A stretch of DNA of 64,000 nucleotides from Agarophyton chilense (taxonomy: Eukaryota; Rhodophyta; Florideophyceae; Gracilariales; Gracilariaceae). The position numbers were made by a program, and so were the translations under genes. The notes below the pieces were generated by a model, which worked only from the letters and a program-made list of their open reading frames with translations, was not told the DNA's origin and did no database searches. Positions 23,043-34,400 of this stretch are shown piece by piece. The stretch covers positions 930,001 to 994,000 of the forward strand of contig JARGXX010000006.1 in assembly GCA_030374765.1 (NCBI GenBank), read 5' to 3'. Each line of letters begins with the position of its first letter. Position 1 is the stretch's first letter.

Positions 23043-23584
23043 TTCCCCACTTTTACTTCGTCGTCGTCGTCGCTTCGCTCTAGTACTGTTTCGTTACTGT
23101 AATGCTGTTTGACAATACATACGTTGGTAAACGGATACCCGCGAAAATCGCTCATCAATCGTGTGCCCTTTTTAATTTCGACTTTCTTTCTTAAAGTGCT
23201 CCACAGTTTGGCTCACATTTTCCCCTCATTTCATCTGTTTGAGATGTATACAGCAATGCATCGATGATGGGGGCCCAACACTGTGAAAACCTCTCAATGG
23301 ATCTTACAGCCACATTTTTGTAAGTGGTTCAAACCATCGAGTACAGCAATGCAGAACCCCTGATTCGCGTGGCGAAAAGCACTCCTCTCGTGGCAAAACT
23401 GAACGGGTGCGGCGGAGAAACGCAAGCTTTTCTTCCTTGCGTACTGTACTTAAAGCTTCCCTCTGCCAGTTGTCCGACGACGTTTGCTGCGCCCGCCAGC
23501 TCCCCGTACCACGTTCTTCCCCAGAAGTTCCGCCACAATCATCGCCACATCCGCCTTCCTTCTCGCCATCGCGACCAAGCAACA

Positions 23585-23926
23585 ATGAGTTTCTTCGACA
23601 AGAAGGCCGCGAAAGCCCTCGTCCTCAAGCAAGTTGAGAAGCAAAAGGCAAAACTTAACACCCAATCTGCGTCTGGCTCCTCTTCATCATCGCACCAACC
23701 ACATTTTCCAACATCTACACATATTCCTCAAAAGCACGCCCCGCCAGGGTATCCGTCCGCCTCTACCTCACATTCGACGCAGGCGAAGAAGGGTTGGCAA
23801 CAAAAGGCCGCGCAAAAGCTCAATGACCCCGTTGTCAAGTCAAAGGTTGAAAAAGCGACCAAGAAGAAGGCTGGGAAGTCAATATTGAAAGTTGGTGGGC
23901 TCTTACAAGCAGCTTTTGAGGAGTAG
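23585..23926 (+). CDS. Small lysine-rich host protein, unknown function
   Basis: This is a 113-residue intronless ORF. I chose ATG 23585 (context CAACAATGAG) although the frame is open back to 23324, because the upstream part is low-quality coding and the ATG starts the charged segment. The N-terminus, MSFFDKKAAKALVLKQVEKQ, is probably helical. A Ser/His/Pro-rich linker follows (residues about 20-65), then a Lys-rich stretch with repeated KVEKATKKKAGK and a short hydrophobic end ILKVGGLLQAAFEE. No signal peptide or known domain is seen. It is GC-rich compared with its AT-rich surroundings, as expected of a host gene island. Confidence 0.6.
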   Translation: MSFFDKKAAKALVLKQVEKQKAKLNTQSASGSSSSSHQPHFPTSTHIPQKHAPPGYPSASTSHSTQAKKGWQQKAAQKLNDPVVKSKVEKATKKKAGKSILKVGGLLQAAFEE

Positions 23927-25975
23927 GAGCTCGGAGTGTCCCACCACAGAATTTGCGGCTTCAAGCCCCGGTTGTCGTTTGGATTACCGGGCGATGATGA
24001 AAAGGTTCTAATCATTTCATGCTTCTCACGCGTACATCATTTTTGCTGAAACGTAGCCTGCATTAAGGTCTAAATTTTTCTTTTCCTGTTTCCAAAATCA
24101 TATTTTTCATGTAATTTAAATCAGACGCTATTGATTTTGTAACAAACTACAAGTTCTTTGTTCTTGTTGATTTTATATTATTCAAATTATAGTTTACGGC
24201 GAATATCAAGTTCAAATACATTCGAAATACCAAACTTTCAGCCTTTCAAATCATTTGAGAAATCGTTCCATACAAATTCATTCTCTCCCGAAAATGGTGT
24301 GGCAAAGCGATACAATAGAGCGGATTGTCTACTGGAGAATGTTCAATCCTACTGTAACTGGAGGATGCCGGAAACACCTAATTCGACTCATGAATGAGTT
24401 TTGTCTTTGGCTAAAAATTGAATATCGAGAAATGTTTTTCATGAGGAAGACTACAAATGTCATTGCTGTGTCAATTATTTTATGTTAAACAAAGAGGCAC
24501 ATTAAAAATTTAAATAATTTGAAAACATTTTGTGGTGCAGAACTGATCTGATTGGTTCTAATGCACTGAAAGCAGTCTCTTGTAATGCATACAGAACCCC
24601 ATGTGAGCCATTTTGTCTCCGATACACTCAATATCCCTCAATGCCTTCAAGGGATTTTGAACAGTAGACAAAAATGTCCTGCCCCATATCTGTAATATGC
24701 AATGGGTTTCATTAATTCTACTTAGTCTTCCGGCTACCAATACCATATTGAACAACATGCCCGAAAAACATTAAGGAGATATTCATTTAAACGAAGATTT
24801 ACGGTTCTTAAAACTGATAATTTGACCTAAAAAAAGGTATATACACTGCCTGGAACTATCAATATCTCTTAGCTAATTCATTTCTATTAGAACTTGGTTT
24901 CATAAATAAGGAACAAGTACACTGTTCTTCAAATACTACATGAAAAAGTTAACAATGTATCCTTTACAACCACCATCTCTGGACGTACTTTTGGAGAACA
25001 AGTAAAGTCCGAAAACAAAAAACAAATACAACCGCCGAGTTAGTGTTTTTCCAGCTCCCAAAGCTGTCTCACAACGAAAAACTACCATCAGTCTTCACAA
25101 CATTAATTTGTTTAGATAGCACATCTTTTTTGGATAGTTCGGTCAACGTTAAAGTAGGGTTCCACAGTCATTGAGCGAAATTATAATACATAAACAAAAT
25201 ACAAATAAATCACAACACCAAAAAAGCACCAAATTAAACAACACAGCGTTTGTATAAATGCTTTTGTCAGACAAGAGAATACAAAGACATTCCAAACGCA
25301 TCTATCAAACAATATCTATACTCTATCATAACAAAATGCCGAGAGATCCGCTGCTTTCAATATTCTAAAAAAAACAAAGTGTCACTCTTCACCACGAAGT
25401 TTGTCTATAATAAGGATAGCAAACTACTTGGAACGATCTATTTGAGCCGTAAATTCTGTATTTTGTGGTAAAACGCTCCGTGACGTACACGAAAATGTTT
25501 CTAAGAGTACAAAAATTTCCAGACAACAGACATGAGCTGTAATTCATGTGGCATCAAATAAAGTTATTTCTCCTGCAACTCTTAAAAACAAACTCAACGT
25601 GACGATTGGAACACTTAAATTGCAGCAAATTATGAATTCATCTAAACATTTTAATTATAAGAAGATGCATTCAACCCCAAAAATGAATCAAAATAAGAAA
25701 GAATTTGAATCTAACGGGCAAGGAAAAACTCTCTAAAGAAGATTTCTTTTTTGTAGAGACGTTAGTTTTTGTGACGAAAAGAAGTTTTATGTGGACGATT
25801 CCGACTGCTGAACCCATAACTGGCAGGAAGAAAGATAGGAGCCGCCTCGTTTTTCAAAACGATGACGCTTTTTTTCAGATAAAGTTGACTACTTCTCTTG
25901 CGTCTCACTAGACATGGTCCTAAGTTTCAAGTAACCATCGGCATTGCGATCAACAGCCCAATATCCGCAGTTGTT
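23927..25975. other. AT-rich intergenic region, no gene seen
   Basis: This is about 2 kb of AT-rich DNA with only short ORFs of biased composition. No LTR, repeat or motif could be recognised. Confidence 0.5.
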
Positions 25976-26506
25976 TCATTTCAGACCTTTAGTTTTGCTC
26001 TTCAGGTCCAGAAGCGCAACAGAGGACAGTTTTCGGCGTGGATGCCTATTCAATCTATTGATGGAATTGGTTGATAAGGTTTTTATCGGCTCTGTAGTTG
26101 TGTGATCACACTGACGAAGTACAGATGCAACTGCTTCGTAAAATACAGCTTGTAAAAATGCTTCTGTGTCAGCATTAGTTGCGATCGAATCATTGATAGC
26201 ACCAGCATCATGAACCGATACTCGTTGCCCATTTTCAACACCAGCGTTTGCAAGTAACATAAATGCATTCATTGCTTCCTGCAATTTGCAACTAATAGAT
26301 GAAGCAGTCAGTTTGGATACTTAAGTTTCAAAGCGTGCCTCGAAAACTAGATAGATTTCATTACCGCGGCGACGAGTGTTTAGAATTGTCATGAACAATT
26401 GATAGACATCAATAACCATAGAGAGAGAATCAAGTTTGTAAATTGCATTCACGATAACCTTATGTCCTTTTCTCCGTGGTAAAAACCTTTTAAAACTCCA
26501 CAGCAC
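25976..26506 (-). pseudogene. Copia gag fragment related to E5 gag
   Basis: Two minus-strand frames, 26321-26506 and 25976-26284, read IVNAIYKLDSLSMVIDVYQL, then NTRRRGNEIYLVFEARFET and an EAMNAFMLLANAGVENGQR block. E5 (57021-57300) has the parallel IVAVIHKLDPLAVLCYVYH, LTTRRGNNKFFKTFESRFQA and IALTLLANAEVDVTQR. The match runs through the whole fragment. A frameshift and stop separate the two parts. No pol or LTR is attached. Confidence 0.6.
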
Positions 26507-27637
26507 CTTTAGAACTATTAGAAGGTAGATTGGCTCAGTTTTATTGAGGTTGGTTACAGACTCCTAGAAGGCTGGCGCTGCCGCCCCGGCCTTCTTATAG
26601 GCCTTTAGCTGGGTTCCGGCTTAGTCACAGAACTCTGCTTCACAGTTCTGTTGGGTCTGTCTGTTCCTAAAGTTTTGAGTTCTACAAACTTCTAGAACTT
26701 TTTTTTGTAGTAAACACTGCCCGATCCGGGCAGACTACATGAAAATGTGATGTTTGCTACGTTTGGGACGTTCTAAGACTACCCCCTGACAACAACTTTT
26801 CACAGCAATAGTCTTTCACTCACTAGGAAACTCATCTCGTGAAGGCCCAGAGTCTGCAAAGATTTAAGTTTCTTTACCTTTCTTGTTGACACTAATCGTT
26901 TGTAACCCGTTCATGTGACTCGCAATATCGATATCCAACATCGCTTTAGAAAGGTCAAAGCTATATCTAACCTTTTCTTCATTCGAAAAGACCGAAACTT
27001 CTACTTTGTACTCATATAGCTTCTCTTTCCTATTATATATATTTTCACTTCCTTCAAACATCCATTCAGACAAAAAGCTTGCTGTGAATGCACATTTGTC
27101 GTTTTTTTTTCAAGATTTTGTTTACTAAAAACGTTTTGATCTCGAACCATACGCTTCATATTACAACCATTTTCTTTGTTTTCCACTCATTCACGATATA
27201 AAAACTCTCACTATTGTAATTAATCACAAAACCAGGCTTTAAAAAGTAGAGCCTTCCATGTTGAACATTTTTGTAAAACATTTTCAATTATAATCATGTT
27301 TCAATGTCCTTTTTGTCATGAAAAAATCATTATCAGACTTGTACCGTTTTTCTCGATCTCGATCAACTTCCCGGTTTTATGAAATGCAAAAAGGCATTCT
27401 TTTAAAAGAAAGAAGAACTATAATGCCCTAAGCTTTTCCATATGTGATATTGCTCTTAAATAACTGTTTTTGTAAATAGCGTGAACTTTTAAAAGTCTCT
27501 TTCTCAGTGTCAGAGTCATTTACGTGCCACCTAGGGCTGAACTGATTTAGTTTTTGTTATTTGAGTAACTGAACTCTTCACAGGTCATCGTAGTGAGCTG
27601 ACCGTCATTGTTGGAAACAGCAGTCGTAGTTCTCACC
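26507..27637. other. Non-coding region
   Basis: Positions 26520-26830 are GC-richer and contain short inverted repeats (CTGCCCGATCCGGGCAG near 26728), possibly LTR or leader remains of the gag fragment. The remainder to 27637 is AT-rich with no supported gene. Confidence 0.4.
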
Positions 27638-27777
27638 TGATAGCGGTAGTTACAGTAGTTGAGTGTGGTGCACAGTGGCCACCCACTGAGCGCCGCACAC
27701 ACAATAAAGCGGCGGCCGGCGGTTTGCACTGCCCGACTCGTCTCGAGTCAAGCCAGCGTTCCTCTGCGATCCTTTCA
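27638..27777 (+). repeat. E3 5' LTR
   Basis: This is an unusually short, GC-rich LTR, TGATAGCGG to CCTTTCA, with an AATAAA polyadenylation-type signal inside (within CACAATAAAG) and a CAGTGGCCACCCACTG inverted repeat. Confidence 0.9.
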
Positions 27778-27795
27778 TGGTAGCATCGCTGATCG
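27778..27795 (+). promoter_or_regulatory. E3 primer-binding site
   Basis: TGGTAGCATCGCTGATCG begins at the base after the LTR. TGGTAGCA is complementary to the 3' end TGCTACCA of initiator tRNA-Met; later bases diverge from the animal/plant consensus, so the tRNA identity is inferred. Confidence 0.7.
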
Positions 27796-28685
27796 AACCC
27801 TCCGATTGCTTCCCGCACACCGATCTCACCCTCGCGCCTTCTCTAACGCTCTGAAAGCTCGCGCGTCGCAAGCGCTCACAACAGCTTAACTTTACTTGAG
27901 CCTCTTGCTCAACGCCCACGAGTTCCACTAGCGCATTTGGTCTTGTTGTCCCACTGTAGAGGGCTCATTGGTCTATAGACACAATTGTGGCTCATCTCTT
28001 TGGTATTAGCTTTCTACACTGTTTCGGTCTGTGCGGCTCGTGAAGCAAAAGTTTCATTGCGGCTGCTTTCCTCAACAAGAAGGGCAAGTCGAGACTACTG
28101 GTCTCGTCAAGGCACTTTTAACGCTTTGTTTCTACTTTCGTTTGATGCGAAATTTTATTTTTGCTGCCTTAGAGTCCTTTGTTATTCGTCTACAGAATTC
28201 CTTTTCTGTGCTTTGCCTGCTCTCAACGTCACAGGTTCTTGCGTTTTGCGTTTTCTGCTTCACTCGCCCGCACCGCATAATCCCACTCACCCCCACCATA
28301 AGAAGAATTGGCCCATACACCCATCTGGGCTCACACAATCACTACCTAAAATCTGGCTGCTCCCTCGTTTTGGGGAAAAGCGCATCAAGCTCAAGGTACG
28401 ATTTGTTATAGGGGAACGATACTGAAGTACAGGTTGGCCTTGCCGCCTAGTGTGTATTACCCGAACGCATCTCAAAACCGTATACTACTGTGGACTGCAG
28501 TGTGTGTTCTATGTGAAGTAAATCAGCCGTCTCAACACGTAGAGAACGTGCGAAGATTACTCACTCTCATTTTGCTATTACACAGGGAGAAAAAGAAGAC
28601 TAAGAAGGTTACCTTTCCAGGTAGGGGACCGGTGAAAAATATTTTAATTCATTGTCAAAGCATCTCGCGTTGAGCGCACTCCGCG
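27796..28685. other. E3 leader, no gene
   Basis: This is about 0.9 kb between primer site and gag. A 146-codon ORF (27985-28425) has low-quality composition and no motif. I treat the stretch as untranslated leader. Confidence 0.45.
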
Positions 28686-31600
28686 ATGGACCTTGACAGA
28701 GAGCCTGAGATAAAGCGTTTTCCGCGCCTCTAAGGCAATGCCGACTACTACACTTGGCGGATCTACGTAAGGGATTTGATGCACAACTTGCAATCCCTAT
28801 TCGTGCTCACTGAAGCCCGCCCTGAGGATGGCACCGCACAAGACCGAAGAAGATGGGACGATGCGGACAGGAAGGCACGATCCGCCATTGTGCAAAACCT
28901 GGGGACTCAAACCATCGTCGCCGTCTCCGAACTTCTCGAGAGAGATGAATGCTTCGCCTTGGAAGTTTGGACAAAACTTGAAACGACTTACAAGAAGGAC
29001 AACATCCAGTCTAAGTTGAACCTTCGCCAGAAGTTGAGCACCATCTTCTTTAAGGACTGTGAAGATATCCAGAAGCACCTTCTGGAGCTGGAAACGACCT
29101 TCCTTGAACTGGCCCGCCTTGGTGACCCACTGACCGATCGTGAACGCACTGCCACCTTACTGCGCACATTTCCCGACTCACTGATGGCGATAACGCTTCT
29201 TGCGGATGCAAATAACATGGAATATGACCAAGTCGTTTCGCTTGTTCGCTCAGAGATGGATCGTCGCAACCATCGCGCGTCGAACTTGTCAGGCCCGAAA
29301 ACATCGGATACGAAGGCAGAGATCAGATACCCGTATCCAGCCGCTCAAAAATCCTCAGCACCTCGCAACCAGCGCCCAAGGAGAACCACCAAGGGACTAG
29401 AGTGCTGGAACGGCGGAAGAATAGGTCACATCCGATCAGAATATTGGTCCCGTAAGATCTTTAACAAAAACAGCCGTAGGTCATCAGGCTACGGCAGACG
29501 GAACTCTAGAGGTCGGGGACATAACGGAAACGACCATAACAGGAACCAACATCCGAATAGAAACTGGGATTCTAGCAACGGATCCCACAACAGTGGACGA
29601 AACAATTCCCACAGTAACAACAATAACGCCAACGGGGAGCATAGTGCTGCCCGAGGTTTTGTGGCCATTTCCCAAGCCAGCCACTATTTGAAAGGCTCCT
29701 CACAGACTTGGTTGGATTCTGGAGCCACGCATGTGTTTGTCAAAGATCGACACCTCTTCTGGGAGTACCATGCAACTACTTCACAGACTGTGCGAACATG
29801 CGATCGTTCTTCAGCAATAGTTGGCAACGGGAAAATAAAACTACCCAAAGGCAACGGCATCACACTCCCTGCCAAGCACACGCCATCGTTCGATGCTAAC
29901 TTGGTTTCCCTTGACACGCTCTCACGCCATATTGACTTGCAAATAACTCGTCATAACCTTTCACTGAGCTTCGACCTCAACGATCGAAAAACAGGAGAGA
30001 CGTTGTATCGTTCTACTCCGAGGGACGGACTTTACCCTTTACCCAATCCTGTGCCCCCACCTCGAGCACAAGGAACTCTGCCATCGCCGGGTAACACGGC
30101 AAAGGACTGGCACGAAAAGTTGGGACATCTAGGATGGGAAAGGCTTCTCTCTTGCGTGGAGCAATGCCAAGGAATTCCCCACTTAACCGAAACAGACGTC
30201 AACAACAACTACTGCTCACCATGCATCGAAGCTGGAAGCAAGCGAGCGCCACTAAGACACTCCACATCAGTGGCAACTCGCCCTCTAGAACTCACCCACA
30301 CGGACCTCACAGGACCGATAAACCCTCCATCACTTCAGGGTTCCAGATATATGCAGGTGCTGATCGACGACAACACACGATTAAGTTCTGTCTACTTCCT
30401 AAGTGACAAGACACAGTTCTTCCAGTCCGTACGTTGGAACAAGGCTCGCGCGGAAAACGAAGCGCCTCCAAATAGAACGTACCGCGTTCGCCTTGACGGG
30501 GCGGGTGAGAACAGGTCCGATGAGTTCATAACATACGCGTTAGAAAACGGTATGGTACTTGAGTACACACCAGCTCACGCCCATCAATCCAATGGTGTAG
30601 CTGAAAAACTCATACAGGACTTATGGAAAACGGCAAGAACTTTTCTCTATGAGTCACAGCTTCCACACCAACTATGGAAAGAAGCAATATCACACGCAAA
30701 CTACCTGCGCAACGGCTTGCCGAACTCAAGGATCATTATGAAGATCCCACTTACGCTATGGTTTGGAAAGAAGCCTGACTTCTCGAACATCCTGAAGTTC
30801 GGACAAAAAGGACACGCATTTATCTACAGGTCCGATACAGTAGCGAACAAGAAACTTCTACCTCGCGCTGTATTAGGTCACTTCGTGGAAATGCATAGCC
30901 CACGTACATTACTCCGAATCTTCGTACCCTCGCTGGCTAAAGTGATAAAGTGCCGCGAGCGGGACTTTACGGCGACGAAGGAACAGCTTCCATCGATCAA
31001 TGAGCTCATCGACTTCTCATCTCTTCGCAGAATCGAAGCAGAACGGCAATCTCATGAAGACGACGAAGAACATATGGACGCATCCTTAGCCCATTGCTTG
31101 TTAGCACGCTCTCGAGCCCAAGATCAAGCAACTACCGACAAGACGCCCAACAACTTCGAAGAAGCGCGACGTATGCCAAACTGGGCAGAAGCTATTGATA
31201 GGGAGTACAACGCGCTTGTCGATCGCGAAACATGGATGCTTGTGGATCGCAAACCAAACAAGAAACCCCTTCCATTCTTATGGACATTCATTAGCAAACA
31301 CCTAAGTACTAATCCATTTGAAGTCCTAGCCAAAGCACGCTGCGTGGTACGCGGCGACAAACAAAGGCCATACCTGGACTTCGATCCAGATAACTTGTAC
31401 GCGCCTGTGGCTAGACTAGAAACGATTCGGCTAGGAATTGCCAAGGCTGCAGCACAAGGACTTCTTCTCGAAACAATGGACATTAGCAACGCTTATCTGT
31501 TCGGAGACTTAGAGGAACCCCTGATTATGGAACAACCAGAGAACTCTTCTGGATCTTCTTATGTACCTGGAAAGATGTGCTTGCTTAAGAAGTCAATCTA

Positions 31601-32714
31601 CGGAGCACGCCAAGCAGGACAAGTGTGGGGATCACTTCTTCACGATGAACTACTGCGACATGGATTCAATCAGTCCAGTGCAGACAGCCGTTTCTATCTG
31701 TATAAATCTCAAAGCGATATGCTGAATTTAATTGTTGTAGTAGACGACATTTTGATGTTGTCGGACTCACGTTCTCTGCTGGAAGACTTCAAAGCAGACA
31801 TGCAAAAGTTGTTTCAGGTGAAACTTCTCGGTGAAGCAAAGTCCTTCATAGGACTAGATACAGAGAGGGATAGGAATGGCATCAAAGTCTGCCAAAGAAG
31901 ATATGTGGAAAGAATACTAAGAGAATATGGGTTACTACATTGCAACGTAGCACGGACGCCATTGCCTTCCCCTTGCGACCTTACGAGTCGCAGTGATGAT
32001 GAGAAAGGCTTAACGCCTGCGCTTCACGGTCGCTACCGAAAGATGGTAGGACATTTGATGTACTTGGCTGTGTCTTCAAGGCCAGACATCATGTTTGCAG
32101 CATCAATGCTAGCAAGACAGGTCCATGATCCATGCATGAGGCATGTGGGACTTGCGAAGAGAGTACTCCGGTACCGCAAGGGTACAGCGGGTCTTTACTT
32201 GTTCTTCTCCGCGAGTACTGCGGCGCCAATGGAAGCATTTTGCGATGCAGATTGGGCCGGATGTCGTGAGACAAGAAAATCTACGACTGGATTGATGATC
32301 AAGGTGAACGAAGCACCGATCATGTGGACCACGAAGAAGCAGACACTCACGGCTCTTTCGTCCGTAGAAGCAGAATATATTGCGCTTTCATACTGTGGAA
32401 AGACGCTGAAATGGCTAAATAGACTGTTCTGGGAGTTCCAAGTGGAACGGGTTCTAAAAGAAGAACCAGATATGTACGCGATCGCGATTTACACAGACAG
32501 TTCGACTGCTTCCTCTATAGTTACAAACCCCAAAGTGTCGGAAAAGAACAAGCATATAGCTCTGAAATATCATCATGTGAAAGAGATGTTGAGCGAAGGG
32601 ATTGTGAACGTTATGCAGATAAGAAGCAAAGCTCAGCCTGCAGATATGATGACAAAGTCATCAAGACGAGATGATCTTGAAAACATGCGACCACTTTGCG
32701 GTCTCAGAAACTAG
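28686..32714 (+). CDS. E3 gag-pol polyprotein with one in-frame stop
   Basis: The start chosen is ATG 28686, because the frame upstream of the long open part gives MDLDREPEIKRFPRL, a stop (TAA 28731), then GNADYYTWRIYVRDLMHNLQ, the standard copia gag entry (PRL-GNxYxxWxxxxxxL). After the stop the frame is open for 1327 codons (first ATG 28779). By residue the layout is gag (UBN2-like); a degenerate zinc knuckle about 240 (CWNGGRIGHIRSEYW, two Cys replaced); protease DSGA about 344; integrase zinc HH about 476 and CSPC about 510; integrase D540, D604, E640 (exact D-35-E); RT with VVDD about 1020; RNase H FCDADWAG about 1187 and an ADMMTK end. The stop would cut the native start; initiation at 28779 is possible. 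Confidence 0.9.
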
Positions 32715-32971
32715 GAACAAAATAATCTTACTAACCTTTGCGTCTTTCTTGTTTTGAATGTCTTGGTTTTTTTCAAATGTTTGCAGGAGTTGAAGTGTTC
32801 AAGTGTGATCAAATGTGGTAGAAAGAGTGCTATACCTTTTCCTTAGCTAACGAGTTTTCTCCCACAGGGTTTTTATCGTAGCAAAAAGTTTTTAACGGTA
32901 GTCACTACGTTCAAGTTCTTAGATTAGCTCATACGCAAGACATTGCTTGATAGCATGTTTGCGAGGGACGG

Positions 32972-33111
32972 TCATAGCGGTAGTTACAGTAGTTGAGTGC
33001 GGTGCACAGTGGCCACCCACTGAGCGCCGCACGCACAATAAAGTGGCGGCCGGCGGTTTGCACTGCCCGACTCGTCTCGAGTCAAGCCGGCGTTCCTCTG
33101 CGATCCTTTCA
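32972..33111 (+). repeat. E3 3' LTR
   Basis: This is the 140-bp partner of 27638-27777 with five substitutions. Its first dinucleotide is TC instead of TG. A purine run GCGAGGGACGG immediately precedes it and may be the polypurine tract. Confidence 0.9.
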
Positions 33112-33338
33112 TTACCAAGCATTTTGTGTGCGTAATAATACAGTGCGCGCAATTATATAGAAAAAAAACCCATTGTTGCTATCTTTCTTTCATTGAATGG
33201 CGGTTTAAAATGGGTGGCTGAAACAAGAGATATTCATTAGACTGCAGTACAAAGACCTGTATGAAGCATACACATGTGATAAGTTAGAACAACATCACTA
33301 TCTCACCTGTTGGCCTACTGTGTGCCAAGGGTACTAGT

Positions 33339-33387
33339 AGCTTGCCATTTTGTGCCTAGTAGGCTACTAGGCATAAAATGGCAAGCT
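33339..33387. repeat. 49-bp near-perfect palindrome
   Basis: AGCTTGCCATTTTGTGCCTA and its continuation pair with the following CTACTAGGCATAAAATGGCA and its end; the arms are 24 bp with one mismatch and a one-base centre. It lies about 230 bp beyond E3 in otherwise empty AT-rich DNA. It could be a small foldback element or an RNA hairpin. Confidence 0.8.
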
Positions 33388-33521
33388 TATACATACACCT
33401 GCTTTTTTGGGACTGCTAGTCATTCTGAAACGTAAAGATCTGCTAGTGGTTATAAAAAAAGCTTATACTGTAGTCTTACAAAAACTATCTTTGTATTTCA
33501 ATAAAGGGAGATTGTGCAATT

Positions 33522-33646
33522 CGGGGGGTGAACGCTTGCAGGATTAGACCACCCTGGGGGATACAGCCGGAAACCGGAACCATCCAGGGGGTGACAATTT
33601 TATACTTCACCAACTTGTAGGGTGATTTCGGAAAATCACCCCCAAG
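33522..33646. repeat. GGGTGA motif cluster, possible transposon end
   Basis: This has three direct GGGTGA blocks (33525, 33588 and 33620 regions) and an inverted TCACCCCC (33636). It sits about 220 bp upstream of the J-domain/Mutator-like frame and could be its terminal repeat. No matching opposite end was found. Confidence 0.3.
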
Positions 33647-33860
33647 TTCGAAAGACATCTTCGCATTTCACCCTGCCTCAGCACAAGTCGCCCCCTCTGC
33701 ACCCACTCCTTTCTTCCATCTCCCTGCATTATCCCATCCCTACGGATCTCCCGCGTAATATCAGACACCTGAAAGAGTATTTGTCATGTCAGAAACGTGA
33801 TGACATGACTGCTCTGACCTCCCGAAACGCACAACAGACGCTTTTCGTCATTTCAACATA

Positions 33861-34400
33861 ATGGTTGACAAAGAAACGCCGCTACTCAATGTGTTTGGTT
33901 TGAAAGGATCCCAGGCATCCTTGCGCGCAATTCGCAAATCATACAAGAAATTGGCATCACTCGTCCATCCAAATCGCTGCCGTAGTGATCTACGAGGAAG
34001 CGCGCGCAGTATGCGAACAATATCGCGCGCCATAGATTTGGTGCGATCGGAATTAGAGTATGCCAAAATACACTTTGACTTGCAAGAAGATGATGATTAT
34101 CGTCTAAAGCGCCAAATTAGGTTTCAATACCTTGAAACCAATCACGAGCAGGACGTGGTTGCAGTACAAAGGCGACGAAAACAAGAGCAACAGAGGCGAG
34201 AAGACGAAATACGTGCTTCACATTTGCGAGAACACAATGAGCGTCTACGAGAACAGAGAGAAGCCCGACATAATGAGGACGCCGAAGTGCGTGCGCGAGA
34301 GTTCTTAGAGAGAGAACTACAAACACAGCGGGAAATGAGAGCAAATGACGCAAGAAATAATCAACAGGACTTTATGGCTGCTCATAAAGAGAAGGATTGA
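33861..34400 (+). CDS. J-domain protein with HPN in place of HPD, followed by a charged coiled coil
   Basis: This is a 179-residue ORF from ATG 33861. Residues about 7-65 fold like a J-domain: LLNVFGLKGSQASLRAIRKS (helix I and start of II), YKKLASLVHPNRC (helix II and loop), then a third helix with MRTISRAIDLVRSELEYAKI. The loop tripeptide needed to stimulate Hsp70 ATPase is HPN, not HPD, so co-chaperone activity is doubtful. Residues about 85-179 are a long Arg/Glu/Gln-rich helix. The frame continues past the TGA at 34398 without a shift into the next feature, so this may be the N-terminus of a larger broken protein rather than a free host gene. Confidence 0.6.
   Translation: MVDKETPLLNVFGLKGSQASLRAIRKSYKKLASLVHPNRCRSDLRGSARSMRTISRAIDLVRSELEYAKIHFDLQEDDDYRLKRQIRFQYLETNHEQDVVAVQRRRKQEQQRREDEIRASHLREHNERLREQREARHNEDAEVRAREFLERELQTQREMRANDARNNQQDFMAAHKEKD

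Larger units (their letters stand above)
27638..33111 (+). mobile_element. E3: Ty1/copia LTR retrotransposon, nearly intact
   Basis: LTRs at 27638-27777 and 32972-33111 (140 bp each) differ at 5 positions by my count. Flanks TCACC (27633-27637) and TTACC (33112-33116) form a 5-bp duplication with one mismatch. A primer-binding site follows the 5' LTR at once. One long gag-pol frame occupies 28686-32714 with a single stop. It is 5474 bp, the youngest-looking element in the window. Confidence 0.92.

Noticed and set aside
23324-23584. N-terminal extension of the small lysine-rich gene
   Set aside because: It has poor coding texture; the ATG at 23585 has a better context and begins the charged helical part.
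27985-28425. 146-residue ORF in the E3 leader as an extra gene
   Set aside because: No motif, biased composition, and it lies between primer site and gag where a leader is expected.
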